The translations under genes and the position numbers were made by a program. From NCBI RefSeq assembly GCF_014145325.1, contig NZ_JACHTF010000014.1, forward strand, positions 39,789-103,788: DNA of 64,000 nucleotides, in the 5' to 3' direction. Source of the stretch: Marilutibacter spongiae (GTDB lineage Bacteria > Pseudomonadota > Gammaproteobacteria > Xanthomonadales > Xanthomonadaceae). Shown here piece after piece: positions 8,907 to 17,817 of this stretch (positions are counted from its first letter, which is position 1; each line of letters opens with the position of its first letter). The notes under the pieces were generated by a model. That model was not told the origin of the DNA. It did not search any database and saw only the letters and a list, made by a program, of their open reading frames with translations.

Positions 8907-11900
8907 ATGCTCTCTTACACCAGACTGGGTGTCGCGCTCGGCACGGCCGTGCTCGTGGCCGCCGTCGGCGCGACGACCCCGGGCGCCTCGGCGCAGGCTT
9001 CGGGCAAGGCGCCCGCCGTCGCGGAACCCGACAACAGTCCGCGGCAGATCTACATCGTCGGGTACGTCGAACCCGCGCTCGCCAACTACGACGGCGACCG
9101 CGCCGGCATTCCCGCGCCGCGCCGCCAGGGCGGCGCCGGTGGTCGCATCGACGTCCAGAGCAGCGAGGCTCGCGCATACGTCGCCGACCTCGCGCGCCAG
9201 CAGGGCGAACACGTCGCACGCGCGGGCCGGATGCTCGGCCGCCAGTTGCAGGTGCGCAGGCGCATGCAGCATGCGCTCAACGGCGTGGTCACCGACCTCA
9301 CGCGCAACGAAGCCGCCGCGCTGGCCGGCATGGCCGAGGTGGCGTTCGTCGAGCCCTATCGCGAATACGAAATGGATACCGACGCCGGCCCGCAGCGGAT
9401 CGGCGCGGATACCGTGTGGGCCAGCGGCAGCGGCCTGCCGCCGGGACAGACACTGCCCGGATCGCCGAAGCTGCCCGGTGCGCGCGGCGAGGGCATCGTG
9501 TTCGGCATCGTCGACTCCGGCATCAATTTCGGCAGTCCCTCCTTCAGCGCCGTCGCCAGCGACGGCTACCACCACGTCAATCCGAACGGCGCGGGCAACT
9601 ACCTGGGCACCTGCGCGCCCGGTGGCGTCGACGAAGGACGATGCAACGACAAGCTCATCGGCGGCTACGATTTCGTCTGCGAGGCGCCGGGCAACCGCTG
9701 CGGCGTCGCCGGCATCCTGGAGGAGCCGGGCTTCGGAGACACCAACGGGCACGGCTCGCACACGGCGTCGACGGCGGCGGGCAACCCGCGCACGGTCGAG
9801 TTCCGCGGCGCGAGCGTGAACATCTCCGGCGTGGCGCCGCGCGGCAACATCATCGCCTACGACGTGTGCTACACGCGCACCAGCGACGGCAACGGGCTGT
9901 GTCCGAACGTGTCGTCGGCGGCGGCGATCGACCAGGCCGTGGCCGATGGCGTCGACGTCATCAACTTCTCCATCGGCGGCGGTGCCGCGCCCTGGAGCGA
10001 GGCGGTCTCCCAGGCGTTCCTGGGCGCATCGGACGCCGGCGTGTTCGTCGCGGCATCGGCGGGCAATTCCGGCCCGGCGGCCGGCACCCTGGGCCACCAT
10101 GAGCCCTGGGTGACCACCGTGGCCGCGGCCACCCATGGCCGCCAGGGCTTCGAGTTCATCCTCGACCTCACCGGCCCCGGCGCACCGCCGGCCGCGGTCC
10201 AGGGCGTGGTGCTCACGCCCGGCGGCAGCGGCGTCGCGCACGAGTCGGCCATTCCCGGCACCACGGCCTTCGTGGTCGCGCCGGACTTCGACAGCGGCAG
10301 CGACGCGTGTTCGGCCTATGGCGGCAACGTGTTCCAGGGCGCGATCGCCTTCGTCCGCCGCGGCGGCTGCTCGTTCAGCATCAAGACCAACAACGCGTCC
10401 GCGGCGGGCGCGATCGCGGTGGTCATCGCCAACAACGCCGACGGCGGCCTGAGCCCCTCCGTCCCCGGCACCACGATCCCGGCCTTCGCGATCACCCGCG
10501 CCGACGGCGACGCGGTGCGCGACTTCGCCAGCGGAGTCTCGGCCACGGCGGCGATCGGCTATCCGGCGCAGGTCATCGCCAACAAGCCCGACGTGCTCGG
10601 TGCCTTCAGTTCGCGCGGGCCGGCCAACTACGAGCTGGTCAAGCCCGACATCACCGCGCCGGGCGTGGCGGTGCTGGCCGCCGACGCCGGGTCGACCATC
10701 GAGGGCTTCGAAGACCTGGTGGGCCTGAAGAACGGCACGTCGATGGCGTCGCCGCACGTCGCCGGCGCCGCCGGACTGATCAAGCAGTTGAACCCGACCT
10801 GGACGCCCGCCGAGATCAAGTCGGCGCTGATGATGACCGCCGACCAGGAGGTCTACATCGAGGACGGCGAGACCCGGGCCGACGCCTTCGCCATGGGCGC
10901 GGGCCGCGTCCAGGTGCGCAATGCCTCGCGCACCGGCCTGGTCATGGACGAGACCACCGCCAATTACCTGGCGGCCAATCCGGTGGAAGGCGGCGACACC
11001 AGCACGCTCAACCTGCCGAGCATGAACGAGCAGGCCTGCGTGGGCTTTTGCACCTTCACCCGCACCTTCCGCAGCGTGCGTCGCCCGAACGTGTTGTGGA
11101 CCGCGCGCCTGGAAGGGGTCAAGGGCATCGTCTGGCCCGCGCTGTTCATGGTGAAGGGCGACCAGGAGGTCTCGCTCACCGTGATCGTGGATGGCCGCAA
11201 GCTTCCGGCGGACGACAGCTGGAACTTCGGCAAGCTGGTGCTGGAGCCGGTCGGGCACTCGCCTCACGTGGCGACCCTGCGCCTGCCGGTCGCGGTGTCG
11301 GTACCGTCGCCGCGCATCGCCACCGCGCCGGAGGATGGCGCATCGTTGACGCTCAAGGCCGGCCGCCGGGGCGTGGTCGCCGCGAAGGTCGCCAACGAAG
11401 GCGGTGGCTGGCTGGAGTGGAGCCACCAGGCCAGCGGTGCGGTCAGCGACGTGGTCTATGCCTCGACCAGCGAGGGCGTGACCACGGGCACCCTGAGCGC
11501 CTACATGCCCGACTACGGTTCGGGCTTCTACGCGGCCGACGACTTCGTGATGGAGGAGGGCGGCGCGATCGACTTCCTGGCCACGCGCGGTTTCGTCGTC
11601 AGCGGCGCCAGCCTGCAGTCGACCGCGAGCAGCATCACCTGGTCGATCTACGCGGACGATGGCGGCAAGCCGGCCGGCTATCCGCGCACGCCCGGCTCGA
11701 CGCCGCCGTTGTGGACGTACACGGCGGCGCCCAACAGTGCCGGCATCGGCGTATCCGATGGTTGGCTGCAGTTCGATCCGACCCTGGCCGGACAGGACGT
11801 GCAACTGCCGCCGGGGACCTATTGGCTGCACGTGCACGTCGAGACCCTGCTCGCCAATCGCTGGGCCTGGTACCAGTCGCTGCAGGGCATCGGCGGGCAG

Positions 11901-12191
11901 GCCCAGGTGGTGCAGTCGCCCGAACTGGGCGGCACCTGGGGCGCGACCTCGGCGACCAACCCGGGCCTGGCCTTCCAGGTGAACGCCGCTTCGCAGTGCG
12001 GCGCGGCGTGGATCGGTTCGGTGCTGCCCGGCAGTGGCCGCGTCTACGGCGGCACCGACCGCACGGTGCTGCTGAGCCTGAACGCGGCCGGCCTCGCGCC
12101 GGGTGAATACCGCGCGCGCGCCTGTTTCGCCAGCAACGACCCCAGCCAGCCGGTGGCCAGCCTGCCGGTCAGGTTGACCGTCACGCCCTGA
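8907..12191 (+). CDS. Secreted subtilisin-like serine protease (S8) with PA domain, 1094 aa
   Basis: Large exported protease. The ATG at 8907 has a GAGGGG Shine-Dalgarno 7 bases upstream and gives a clean signal peptide (LGVALGTAVLVAAVGATTPGASAQA); the ATG at 8892 is less likely. A propeptide resembling inhibitor I9 follows. The catalytic triad is Asp203 (IVDSG), His282 (NGHGSHTAS) and Ser612 (NGTSMASPHVAG), with the oxyanion Asn in AASAGNSGP. A protease-associated (PA) domain is inserted between the His and the Ser (about residues 430-550, with VRRGGCSFSIK), as in Vpr/cucumisin-type subtilases. The C-terminal 350 residues form beta-rich domains, ending in ASNDPSQPVASLPVRLTVTP. It probably degrades extracellular protein for nutrition. 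Confidence 0.95.
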   Translation: MLSYTRLGVALGTAVLVAAVGATTPGASAQASGKAPAVAEPDNSPRQIYIVGYVEPALANYDGDRAGIPAPRRQGGAGGRIDVQSSEARAYVADLARQQGEHVARAGRMLGRQLQVRRRMQHALNGVVTDLTRNEAAALAGMAEVAFVEPYREYEMDTDAGPQRIGADTVWASGSGLPPGQTLPGSPKLPGARGEGIVFGIVDSGINFGSPSFSAVASDGYHHVNPNGAGNYLGTCAPGGVDEGRCNDKLIGGYDFVCEAPGNRCGVAGILEEPGFGDTNGHGSHTASTAAGNPRTVEFRGASVNISGVAPRGNIIAYDVCYTRTSDGNGLCPNVSSAAAIDQAVADGVDVINFSIGGGAAPWSEAVSQAFLGASDAGVFVAASAGNSGPAAGTLGHHEPWVTTVAAATHGRQGFEFILDLTGPGAPPAAVQGVVLTPGGSGVAHESAIPGTTAFVVAPDFDSGSDACSAYGGNVFQGAIAFVRRGGCSFSIKTNNASAAGAIAVVIANNADGGLSPSVPGTTIPAFAITRADGDAVRDFASGVSATAAIGYPAQVIANKPDVLGAFSSRGPANYELVKPDITAPGVAVLAADAGSTIEGFEDLVGLKNGTSMASPHVAGAAGLIKQLNPTWTPAEIKSALMMTADQEVYIEDGETRADAFAMGAGRVQVRNASRTGLVMDETTANYLAANPVEGGDTSTLNLPSMNEQACVGFCTFTRTFRSVRRPNVLWTARLEGVKGIVWPALFMVKGDQEVSLTVIVDGRKLPADDSWNFGKLVLEPVGHSPHVATLRLPVAVSVPSPRIATAPEDGASLTLKAGRRGVVAAKVANEGGGWLEWSHQASGAVSDVVYASTSEGVTTGTLSAYMPDYGSGFYAADDFVMEEGGAIDFLATRGFVVSGASLQSTASSITWSIYADDGGKPAGYPRTPGSTPPLWTYTAAPNSAGIGVSDGWLQFDPTLAGQDVQLPPGTYWLHVHVETLLANRWAWYQSLQGIGGQAQVVQSPELGGTWGATSATNPGLAFQVNAASQCGAAWIGSVLPGSGRVYGGTDRTVLLSLNAAGLAPGEYRARACFASNDPSQPVASLPVRLTVTP

Positions 12192-12202
12192 CGGGCGGAG
12201 CG

Positions 12203-12231
12203 GACCGGGGCGGGCATCGCCCGCCCCGGTC
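12203..12231 (+). terminator. Strong GC hairpin after the subtilisin gene
   Basis: A 13-bp perfect stem, GACCGGGGCGGGC (12203-12215) and GCCCGCCCCGGTC (12219-12231), with a 3-base loop, starting 12 bases after the protease stop codon. There is no U-tract, common in very GC-rich genomes. It should separate protease transcription from the rpsP operon. Confidence 0.6.
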
Positions 12232-12365
12232 TCCCGGCGGCAGTTGGGACGCCGCGCGCGTTCAGCCCCGGCGGTGGCGGGATCTTCCATTGACCCGGGG
12301 CCTGGGCTAGAATTGCCGGCTTACCTCGCCGTCCTGGCGACTGGGCAACACAGGAAACCGAAAAG

Positions 12366-12635
12366 ATGGTCAAGATCCGCCTGACGCGTGGTGGCGCCAA
12401 GAAGCGCCCCTTCTACCACATCATCGTCACCGACAGCCGCAACCCGCGCGATGGCCGCAACATCGAGCGCCTGGGCTACTACAACCCCGTTGCCACCGGT
12501 GGCGAGAAGCGCATCGAGCTCAACACCGAGCGCGTCAAGCACTGGGTGGGCACCGGCGCGCAGCTGACCGACAAGGTCGCCACGCTGTACAAGGAAGCGC
12601 TCAAGGGCGCCGACGCACCGGCTGCCAAAGCCTGA
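12366..12635 (+). CDS. rpsP: Ribosomal protein bS16, 89 aa
   Basis: Small-subunit protein needed for 16S assembly. Starts [19 protein letters not shown], the bS16 signature, and carries the conserved [14 protein letters not shown] segment. Length (89 aa) is within the family range of about 80-90. First gene of the rpsP-rimM-trmD-rplS block; rimM starts 28 bases after its stop. Confidence 0.98.
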   Translation: MVKIRLTRGGAKKRPFYHIIVTDSRNPRDGRNIERLGYYNPVATGGEKRIELNTERVKHWVGTGAQLTDKVATLYKEALKGADAPAAKA

Positions 12636-12663
12636 GTGCGGGGCTGCGTCGAGGCGCGGCCGC

Positions 12664-13185
12664 ATGACCGTGGAAACGCCAGGGCGCCGCATCCTGCTGG
12701 GCAGGGTGCTTGGCGCCTTTGGCTTGCGTGGTGAACTGAAGTTCGAGTCCTGGACCGAGCCGCGCGAAGCCCTGTTCCGCTACCAGCCCTGGATCCTGCG
12801 CGACGCGCAGGGCAACGAGCGCCAGGTCAGCGGCGCGCGCGGCAAGGCCAGTGGCAAGTACCTGGTGGGCCACTTGCCCGACGTGATCGACCGCGATGCC
12901 GCGGAAGCCGCGCGCGGCACCGAAATCTACATCCCGCGCGACGCGTTGCCTCCGCCCCGGCCCGGCGAGTACTACTGGGCCGACCTGGAGGGCCTGCGCG
13001 TCGTCAATGCCGAGGGCATCGACCTGGGCACGGTCTCGCATCTCTTCTCGACCGGGGCCAACGACGTCCTGGTCGCGCGCGACGACGAGCGCGAGCGCAT
13101 GATTCCCTTCGTCCAGCCGCAGTACGTGACCGGCGTGGACTTCGAGACAGGCATCGTCAGCGTCGACTGGGACGCGGATTTCTGA
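12664..13185 (+). CDS. rimM: 16S rRNA processing protein RimM, 173 aa
   Basis: Maturation factor for the 30S head that binds uS19. The N-terminal RimM domain begins [21 protein letters not shown], and the PRC-barrel domain includes [18 protein letters not shown] and ends near [17 protein letters not shown]. The family length is 165-185 aa. It follows rpsP within 30 bases, in the conserved order. It is separated from trmD by a 147-base gap containing heptamer repeats, which is longer than usual for this operon. Confidence 0.97.
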   Translation: MTVETPGRRILLGRVLGAFGLRGELKFESWTEPREALFRYQPWILRDAQGNERQVSGARGKASGKYLVGHLPDVIDRDAAEAARGTEIYIPRDALPPPRPGEYYWADLEGLRVVNAEGIDLGTVSHLFSTGANDVLVARDDERERMIPFVQPQYVTGVDFETGIVSVDWDADF

Positions 13186-13270
13186 AGCCACTGGCGCGGG
13201 ATTGAAGTCCCGCCCCGCATGCATGCGACCGCTCGGGGACCCACCGGGCTCCCTGACGCGATAGAGTCGC

Positions 13271-13326
13271 TTCCCGCTTCCCGCTTCCCGCTTCCCGCTT
13301 CCCCATTCCCCATTCCCCATTCCCAC
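13271..13326. repeat. Eight tandem heptamers between rimM and trmD
   Basis: Four exact TTCCCGC units (13271-13298) followed by three exact TTCCCCA units (13299-13319) and a variant TTCCCAC (13320-13326), 56 bases in all, ending 6 bases before the trmD ATG. On the other strand the units read GGGAA-containing heptamers. From memory, similar GGGAATN heptamer tracts are scattered in Xanthomonadaceae genomes. The tract leaves trmD without any recognisable Shine-Dalgarno sequence and is a candidate for slippage. Confidence 0.9.
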
Positions 13327-13332
13327 GCAGCC

Positions 13333-14124
13333 ATGCGCATCGACGTCGTCAGCCTGTTCCCGGAGTTCATCGCCCAGTGCGCCGCATTCGGCGTGGTGGG
13401 ACGTGCCGGTGAGCGCGGCCTGATGTCACTGCACGGCTGGAACCCCCGCGACCACGCCGAGGGCAACTACCGGCGGGTGGACGACCGGCCCTTCGGCGGC
13501 GGCCCGGGCATGGTGATGCTGATCGACCCGTTGCGCGCGTGCCTGCGTGCCGTGCGCGAGGCCGACCCGCGTCCGGCCCGCGTCATCTACATGAGCCCCC
13601 AGGGCCGTCCCCTGGACCAGGCCAAGGTGCGTGAATTGGCGGCCTGCGAGCGGCTCATATTGCTGTGCGGGCGCTACGAAGGCGTCGACGAGCGGTTGCT
13701 GCAGGCCGAGGTCGACGAGGAACTCTCGATCGGCGACTACGTGCTGTCGGGGGGCGAACTGGCCGCCGCGGTGGTCGTGGACGCGGTCGCGCGCCTGCAG
13801 GACGGGGCCCTCAATGACGCCGAATCCGCGGTCCAGGACAGCTTCGAGGACGGCCTGCTCGACTGCCCCCACTACACGCGCCCGGTGGCGCATGAGTTGG
13901 GTGTCGTGCCCGAGGTGCTGATGTCGGGCAATCACGCCCGCATCGCCCGTTGGCGGCGGATGCAGGCGCTCGGCCGGACCTGGCTGCGCCGTCCCGATCT
14001 GATCGACGAGGCCGCGCTCACGCCCGCCGACCGCGCCCTCCTGGAGGCGTGGAAGGCCAGTGACGAGGGTGTCCAGCCCCTGCCGGACGGCCATGCCGGG
14101 GAGTCGCCTGAACAGGCGGAGTAG
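13333..14124 (+). CDS. trmD: tRNA (guanine-N1)-methyltransferase TrmD, 263 aa
   Basis: SAM-dependent SPOUT methyltransferase making m1G37, which prevents +1 frameshifting. Starts [12 protein letters not shown], the universal TrmD start. The trefoil-knot SAM site motifs are present: [35 protein letters not shown] and [13 protein letters not shown]. Length is typical of gammaproteobacterial TrmD (about 250-265 aa). The upstream in-frame ATG at 13219 would place the heptamer repeats inside the protein and is rejected. No Shine-Dalgarno is visible before 13333, because the repeat tract occupies that position. Confidence 0.97.
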   Translation: MRIDVVSLFPEFIAQCAAFGVVGRAGERGLMSLHGWNPRDHAEGNYRRVDDRPFGGGPGMVMLIDPLRACLRAVREADPRPARVIYMSPQGRPLDQAKVRELAACERLILLCGRYEGVDERLLQAEVDEELSIGDYVLSGGELAAAVVVDAVARLQDGALNDAESAVQDSFEDGLLDCPHYTRPVAHELGVVPEVLMSGNHARIARWRRMQALGRTWLRRPDLIDEAALTPADRALLEAWKASDEGVQPLPDGHAGESPEQAE

Positions 14125-14246
14125 ACGCCCGTCCGGCCAGTGGCGCCCGGGCCGGGAAATCCGTTACAATTAGCGGCTTACGTTCCAACCAGCCAGACGC
14201 GGGTCCACGTGCACTCGCGCTACAACGACTCCAACAGGCCAGAACC

Positions 14247-14633
14247 ATGACCCAGCCCTCTCTCAATACGCTTCTGCAGAACTTCGAAGCCGAGCAGGAA
14301 CAGCGCGAGCTGCCCGAGTTCGGTCCCGGCGACACCGTGGTCGTCAACGTCAAGGTGAAGGAAGGCAACCGCGAACGCCTCCAGGCCTATGAGGGCGTCG
14401 TGATCGCGCGCAAGAGCGCCGGCCTGAATTCCTCCTTCACCGTGCGCAAGATCTCGCACGGCTTCGGCGTCGAGCGCGTGTTCCAGAGCCACAGCGCGAT
14501 CATCGATTCGGTCAGCGTGAAGCGTCGCGGCAAGGTCCGCGCCGGCAAGCTGTACTACCTGCGCGGCCTGGAAGGCAAGAAGGCGCGCATCAAGGAAGAC
14601 CTGGCGGCTTACGCGAAGGCCAAGGCCAAGTAA
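14247..14633 (+). CDS. rplS: Ribosomal protein bL19, 128 aa
   Basis: Large-subunit protein at the 30S-50S interface. Contains [52 protein letters not shown] and [26 protein letters not shown], all conserved bL19 segments. The C-terminal Ala/Lys tail (YAKAKAK) is a common extension. Last gene of the rpsP block, separated from trmD by 122 bases that contain a plausible -10 TACAAT at 14165-14170, so it may also have its own promoter. A strong terminator follows. Confidence 0.98.
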   Translation: MTQPSLNTLLQNFEAEQEQRELPEFGPGDTVVVNVKVKEGNRERLQAYEGVVIARKSAGLNSSFTVRKISHGFGVERVFQSHSAIIDSVSVKRRGKVRAGKLYYLRGLEGKKARIKEDLAAYAKAKAK

Positions 14634-14658
14634 GACCCACCCGCCCGGGTTTCCGCAG

Positions 14659-14684
14659 CGGCCGCCCCATGGGCGGCCGTTTGC
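14659..14684 (+). terminator. Rho-independent terminator of the rpsP-rplS operon
   Basis: A 9-bp perfect stem, CGGCCGCCC (14659-14667) and GGGCGGCCG (14671-14679), with a CAT loop, followed by TTTGCGTT. It begins 25 bases after the rplS stop codon. Confidence 0.75.
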
Positions 14685-14730
14685 GTTCTGGCGCCGACCC
14701 GCCGGCGAACGAGCCGCTAGACTTCCTCCC

Positions 14731-15162
14731 ATGGCGCACATTCCATCCCCGGGCGGCAGCCCGCCCGCCGACGAGGCGGCCACGGTACGACTCGACCTGT
14801 GGCTCTGGGCCGCCCGTTTCTTCAAGACGCGCGGCCTGGCGCGGCAGGCGATCGAGAACGGAAAGATCGAGGTCGGCGAGCAGCGGCCCAAGCCCTCGCG
14901 CTCGGTGCGGGTGGGCGATGCCCTGCGCGTCGCGCGCGGCGAGGAGCTGTTCGACGTGCGGGTCCTGGGCCTGAGCGATACGCGCGGCCCGGCCACGGTC
15001 GCGCGCACCCTGTACGAAGAGAGCGAGGCCTCGCGTGCGGCGCGCGAACAGGCACGTGCCCTGCGCGCGGCCGCCCACGCCGGCTACCGGGCGCCGGAGG
15101 GCAAACCCGACAAGCGGGCCCGGCGGCTGATCCGCGCGCTGGGCGACATCGACGCGACCTGA
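14731..15162 (+). CDS. hslR: Heat-shock ribosome-associated protein Hsp15 (S4 domain), 143 aa
   Basis: S4 RNA-binding domain protein that binds free 50S subunits still carrying a peptidyl-tRNA and helps recycle them. The S4 motif is VRLDLWLWAARFFKTRGLARQAIENGKIEVGEQRPKPSRSVRVGD (residues about 18-65). The basic C-terminus (KPDKRARRLIRAL) matches HslR. No Shine-Dalgarno is visible; instead a -10-like TAGACT (14718-14723) lies 7 bases before the ATG, suggesting a leaderless mRNA. Confidence 0.93.
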   Translation: MAHIPSPGGSPPADEAATVRLDLWLWAARFFKTRGLARQAIENGKIEVGEQRPKPSRSVRVGDALRVARGEELFDVRVLGLSDTRGPATVARTLYEESEASRAAREQARALRAAAHAGYRAPEGKPDKRARRLIRALGDIDAT

Positions 15163-15176
15163 TCCGGCGGAGCGCC

Positions 15177-15797
15177 TCAGCGCCCGCCCAAGAGCGAACC
15201 GCCCAGGCGCAGGAGGTCGCCCAGGTCGGTATCGCCGTCGCTGTCCTGGTCGAGGACCGCGCCCAGCAGGCCACCCGCCAAGCCGCCCGACTCGCCGATG
15301 CGCCGGCTTTCCTCGCCGAGCACGCTGCCCAGGCTTTGCGGCGTCGGCGACAGCGGCGTGGTGCCGGCGGGCGCCGGATCGGAGGAGAACATCCGCCGGG
15401 CCAGGTAGGCCATGACCAGGGGCGCGAGCATTTTCAGCAGGCTGCCCGCGCGATCGCCGTCCAGGCCGGTGCTGGCCTCTATGCCACGAATCGCGGTCTG
15501 CTGGCGTCCGCCCAACACGTGTTCGAGGATGCCAGCGCCCTGGCCGCCGCCGCCCAGCACCGCGCCCAGCACGCTGCCGACGTCCTCGCCGGCGTGGTCG
15601 CGCTGCAGCGCGCCGAACAGTGCGTCGGCGCCTTCCGGCTGGCTGGCGTTGCGGCCCAGTGCGCCCAGCAGCAGGGGCAGGGCGGTGGCGACGGCGCCTT
15701 GGACCTGGCTGTCGGACAGGCCGAGCTGGCGGCCGATGTCGGAAAGGGGTTGGCCCTGCAGGCGGCCGAGGAGGTCCTGTGCGATCGGGCTGGTCAT
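15177..15797 (-). CDS. DUF937 (YidB-like) protein, 206 aa
   Basis: Belongs to the DUF937 family by its pattern: LGLSDSQVQGAVATALPLLLGALGRNA near the N-terminus, the repeated Gly/Leu-rich helices GSVLGAVLGGGG and ILEHVLGGRQ, and TSPLLKMLAPLVMAYLARRM-like core (here GSLLKMLAPLVMAYLARRM). The C-terminus has DQDSDGDTDLGDLLRLGGSLLGGR, an Asp-rich DxDxDGxxD segment that could bind calcium. Function is unknown for the family. The gene is convergent with hslR (14-base gap) and 62 bases downstream of the Lrp gene, possibly in the same transcript. Confidence 0.8.
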   Translation of the reverse strand: MTSPIAQDLLGRLQGQPLSDIGRQLGLSDSQVQGAVATALPLLLGALGRNASQPEGADALFGALQRDHAGEDVGSVLGAVLGGGGQGAGILEHVLGGRQQTAIRGIEASTGLDGDRAGSLLKMLAPLVMAYLARRMFSSDPAPAGTTPLSPTPQSLGSVLGEESRRIGESGGLAGGLLGAVLDQDSDGDTDLGDLLRLGGSLLGGR

Positions 15798-15859
15798 GGG
15801 CGTTTCATCCGTAGGTGCGGGGTTCCATCCTACGCCCGATGACCGTCCCCGGAGCGCGC

Positions 15860-16336
15860 TCAGGGATCCGGCGATCGGAAGACCGGCAGTTCGGTGTTGC
15901 GGCGGAACTCGAAGATCAGCTGCGTCTGGATGTGCGCCACTTCCTCGCGCTCGGTGAACGCGGTCAGGGCGAATTCGCGCAGGTGGTCGCTGTCGCGCAC
16001 GCCGACGTGGACGAGAAAATCGTCTGCGCCGGCCAGGTGGTAGAAGGCGAGCACTTCCTGCAGGCCCTGCAGGTGGCGGTGGAAGCTGTCGACCATCGCG
16101 CGCGAATGGCGGGCGAGCCGGACCACGACCATGGCCTGCAGCCCGATGCCGATCGCGGCCGGGTTGATCTCCGCGTGGTAGCCCTGGATCGTCCGCGACT
16201 CGTGCATGCGGCGGATGCGCTCCAGCGCCGTCGAGGGCGCGATCCCGGCTTTCTCTGCCAGGGTCTTGTTCGGCAGCCGCGCATTCTTCCGCAACAGCCG
16301 CAGCAGGGCGAAGTCGGTTCGGTCGAGTCGGAACAT
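15860..16336 (-). CDS. Lrp/AsnC-family transcriptional regulator, 158 aa
   Basis: N-terminal helix-turn-helix (DRTDFALLRLLRKNARLPNKTLAEKAGIAPSTALERIRRM) and C-terminal RAM/AsnC ligand domain (GLQAMVVVRLARHSRAMVDSF ... DFLVHVGVRDSDHLREFAL). Length is typical (about 150-165 aa). It is divergent from a methionine gamma-lyase-type gene with a 91-base shared intergenic region, the arrangement known for mdeR-mdeA in Pseudomonas putida, where the Lrp protein activates the lyase gene. By analogy this protein probably controls its neighbour in response to an amino acid. Confidence 0.92.
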   Translation of the reverse strand: MFRLDRTDFALLRLLRKNARLPNKTLAEKAGIAPSTALERIRRMHESRTIQGYHAEINPAAIGIGLQAMVVVRLARHSRAMVDSFHRHLQGLQEVLAFYHLAGADDFLVHVGVRDSDHLREFALTAFTEREEVAHIQTQLIFEFRRNTELPVFRSPDP

Positions 16337-16427
16337 TCCGGGGCCTTGACGAATATCGTTCGGCCGTCAGGTTATCAGGCGCAGGTGTTTCTAGTATCGG
16401 GGGGATATCCGACGAAATGGTGCTGCC

Positions 16428-17627
16428 ATGACCCGATTTTCGACCCGTGCCGTGCACGCCGGCCGCGACGAGCTGCGCGAGCTCGGCGTCCACGCCCCGC
16501 CGATCGACCTGTCCACGACCTATCCGGTGACCGACCTGGAAGCGGGCACCGCCAGCTTCGACGCCCTCGTCGGGGGCCAGGCCCGCGCCGGCAATCCGAT
16601 CTATGCCCGTCTGCACAACCCCACGGTGGCCCGCGTCGAGGACGCGCTGGCCGCGCTGGAGGACACCGGTGCCTGCGTGGCCTTCGGCTCGGGCATGGCG
16701 GCGCTGACCGCGGTCCTCATGGCCCGTCGCGCCCACGGCGCCCACGTGCTGGTGGTGCGTCCGCTCTACGGCACCTCCGACCACTTGCTGGCCAGCGGCC
16801 TGTGCGGCATCGAGGCCGAGTTCGTCGAAGCGGGCGAGATCGCGTCGCGTCGACGCGCCGACACCACGCTGGTGATCGTCGAGACGCCGGCCAACCCGAC
16901 CCTGGACCTGGTCGACATCCGCGCGGTCGTGGCCGCCGCCGGCGACGTGCCGGTGCTGGTCGACTCGACCTTCGCCACGCCGGTGCTGCAGAACCCGGCC
17001 GCGCTGGGCGCTCGCTACGTGCTGCACAGCGCGACCAAGTTCCTGGGCGGGCATGGCGACGTGATCGCCGGCGTGGTGTGCTGCGCCGACGAGGACGCCC
17101 GGCCCCTGCGCACGGTACGGGCAGCGACCGGCGGCCTGTTGCATCCACTGGCGGCCTACCTGCTTCACCGCGGCCTGCCGACGCTGGCCCTGCGCGTGGA
17201 GCGCGCGCAGGCCAATGCCGAAGTGCTTGCCGAGCGGCTGCAGGCGCATCCGCGCGTCGCGAAGGTGTTCTACCCCGGGCTGGGGACGGTGAGGAACGCC
17301 GCGCTGCACTGGACCCAGATGCGCGGCCCTGGTTGCCTGGTGGCGTTCGAACTGGCGCAGGGCCATGCCGCCGCGGCGTCGGTGATGCGCGAAGTGAAGC
17401 TGCTGACGCCCGCGGTCAGCCTGGGCTCGGTCGACACCCTCATCCAGCATCCGGCCGGCCTGACCCATCGCGTCGTCGGCGAGGCCGACCAGCTGGCCCA
17501 TGGCATCACGCCTGGACTGCTGCGCATGTCGGTGGGCATCGAGCATGTCGACGACCTGTGGGCGGACCTGTCGCGCGCACTGGAGGCGGTGCCGGCTGGC
17601 GTGCAGCGGGACGCAGCGGCGGCGTAG
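16428..17627 (+). CDS. PLP-dependent methionine gamma-lyase / cystathionine gamma-synthase-family enzyme, 399 aa
   Basis: Cys/Met-metabolism PLP enzyme. The PLP lysine is Lys204 in SATKFLGGHGDV. Other family motifs are TTYPVTDLEAG, YARLHNPTVARVEDALAALE, FGSGMAALTAVLMARRA and ETPANPTLDLVDI, with SLGSVDTLIQHPAGLTH near the C-terminus. The family includes methionine gamma-lyase (Met to methanethiol, ammonia and 2-oxobutyrate), cystathionine gamma-synthase and gamma-lyase, which are hard to separate by eye. The divergent Lrp gene favours a catabolic methionine gamma-lyase role. The Cys that assists catalysis in characterised lyases cannot be confirmed without an alignment. Confidence 0.85.
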   Translation: MTRFSTRAVHAGRDELRELGVHAPPIDLSTTYPVTDLEAGTASFDALVGGQARAGNPIYARLHNPTVARVEDALAALEDTGACVAFGSGMAALTAVLMARRAHGAHVLVVRPLYGTSDHLLASGLCGIEAEFVEAGEIASRRRADTTLVIVETPANPTLDLVDIRAVVAAAGDVPVLVDSTFATPVLQNPAALGARYVLHSATKFLGGHGDVIAGVVCCADEDARPLRTVRAATGGLLHPLAAYLLHRGLPTLALRVERAQANAEVLAERLQAHPRVAKVFYPGLGTVRNAALHWTQMRGPGCLVAFELAQGHAAAASVMREVKLLTPAVSLGSVDTLIQHPAGLTHRVVGEADQLAHGITPGLLRMSVGIEHVDDLWADLSRALEAVPAGVQRDAAAA

Positions 17628-17642
17628 TCGAGCGCACGCATG

Positions 17643-17792
17643 GCGCACGATGGGTTTTGCTTCGCGCTACCCATCCTACGACCCGGCCTCTCATCGCGCT
17701 TCGTAGGGTGGGTAGAGCCCAAGGCGAAACCCACCGTGCGCGCAGCCGCACGCAGGACGCACGATGGGTCTTCCTTCGCGCAACCCATGCGA
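17643..17792. repeat. Three copies of a roughly 40-base repeat in alternating orientation
   Basis: Unit 2 (17701-17741) reads TCGTAGGGTGGGTAGAGCCC onwards to ACCCACCGTGCGC. Unit 1 (17643-17681) is its near-exact reverse complement (TCGTAGGATGGGTAGCGCGA onwards to CCATCGTGCGC), and unit 3 (about 17757-17792) is another reverse copy, less well kept. Each unit is itself an imperfect hairpin built on GTAGGGTGGGT and ACCCACC. From memory, GTAGGGTGGGT/ACCCACC elements are dispersed noncoding repeats in many Proteobacteria. They fill the 345-base gap between the lyase gene and katG, which has no gene. Confidence 0.8.
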
Positions 17793-17817
17793 AGAGCAAT
17801 TTGGGGTCTGCCGGCAA

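Noticed and set aside
8814..12290. An 1158-codon minus-strand frame across the subtilisin gene
   Set aside because: Low-complexity Arg/Gly/Asp composition and no motif, while the plus strand has a full catalytic triad.
12290..12313. A TTGACC / TAGAAT promoter before rpsP
   Set aside because: The spacer is only 12 bases, too short for a sigma-70 promoter; a -10 alone may be used.
13271..13326. CRISPR-like array
   Set aside because: The 7-base units have no spacers, so it is a simple tandem repeat.
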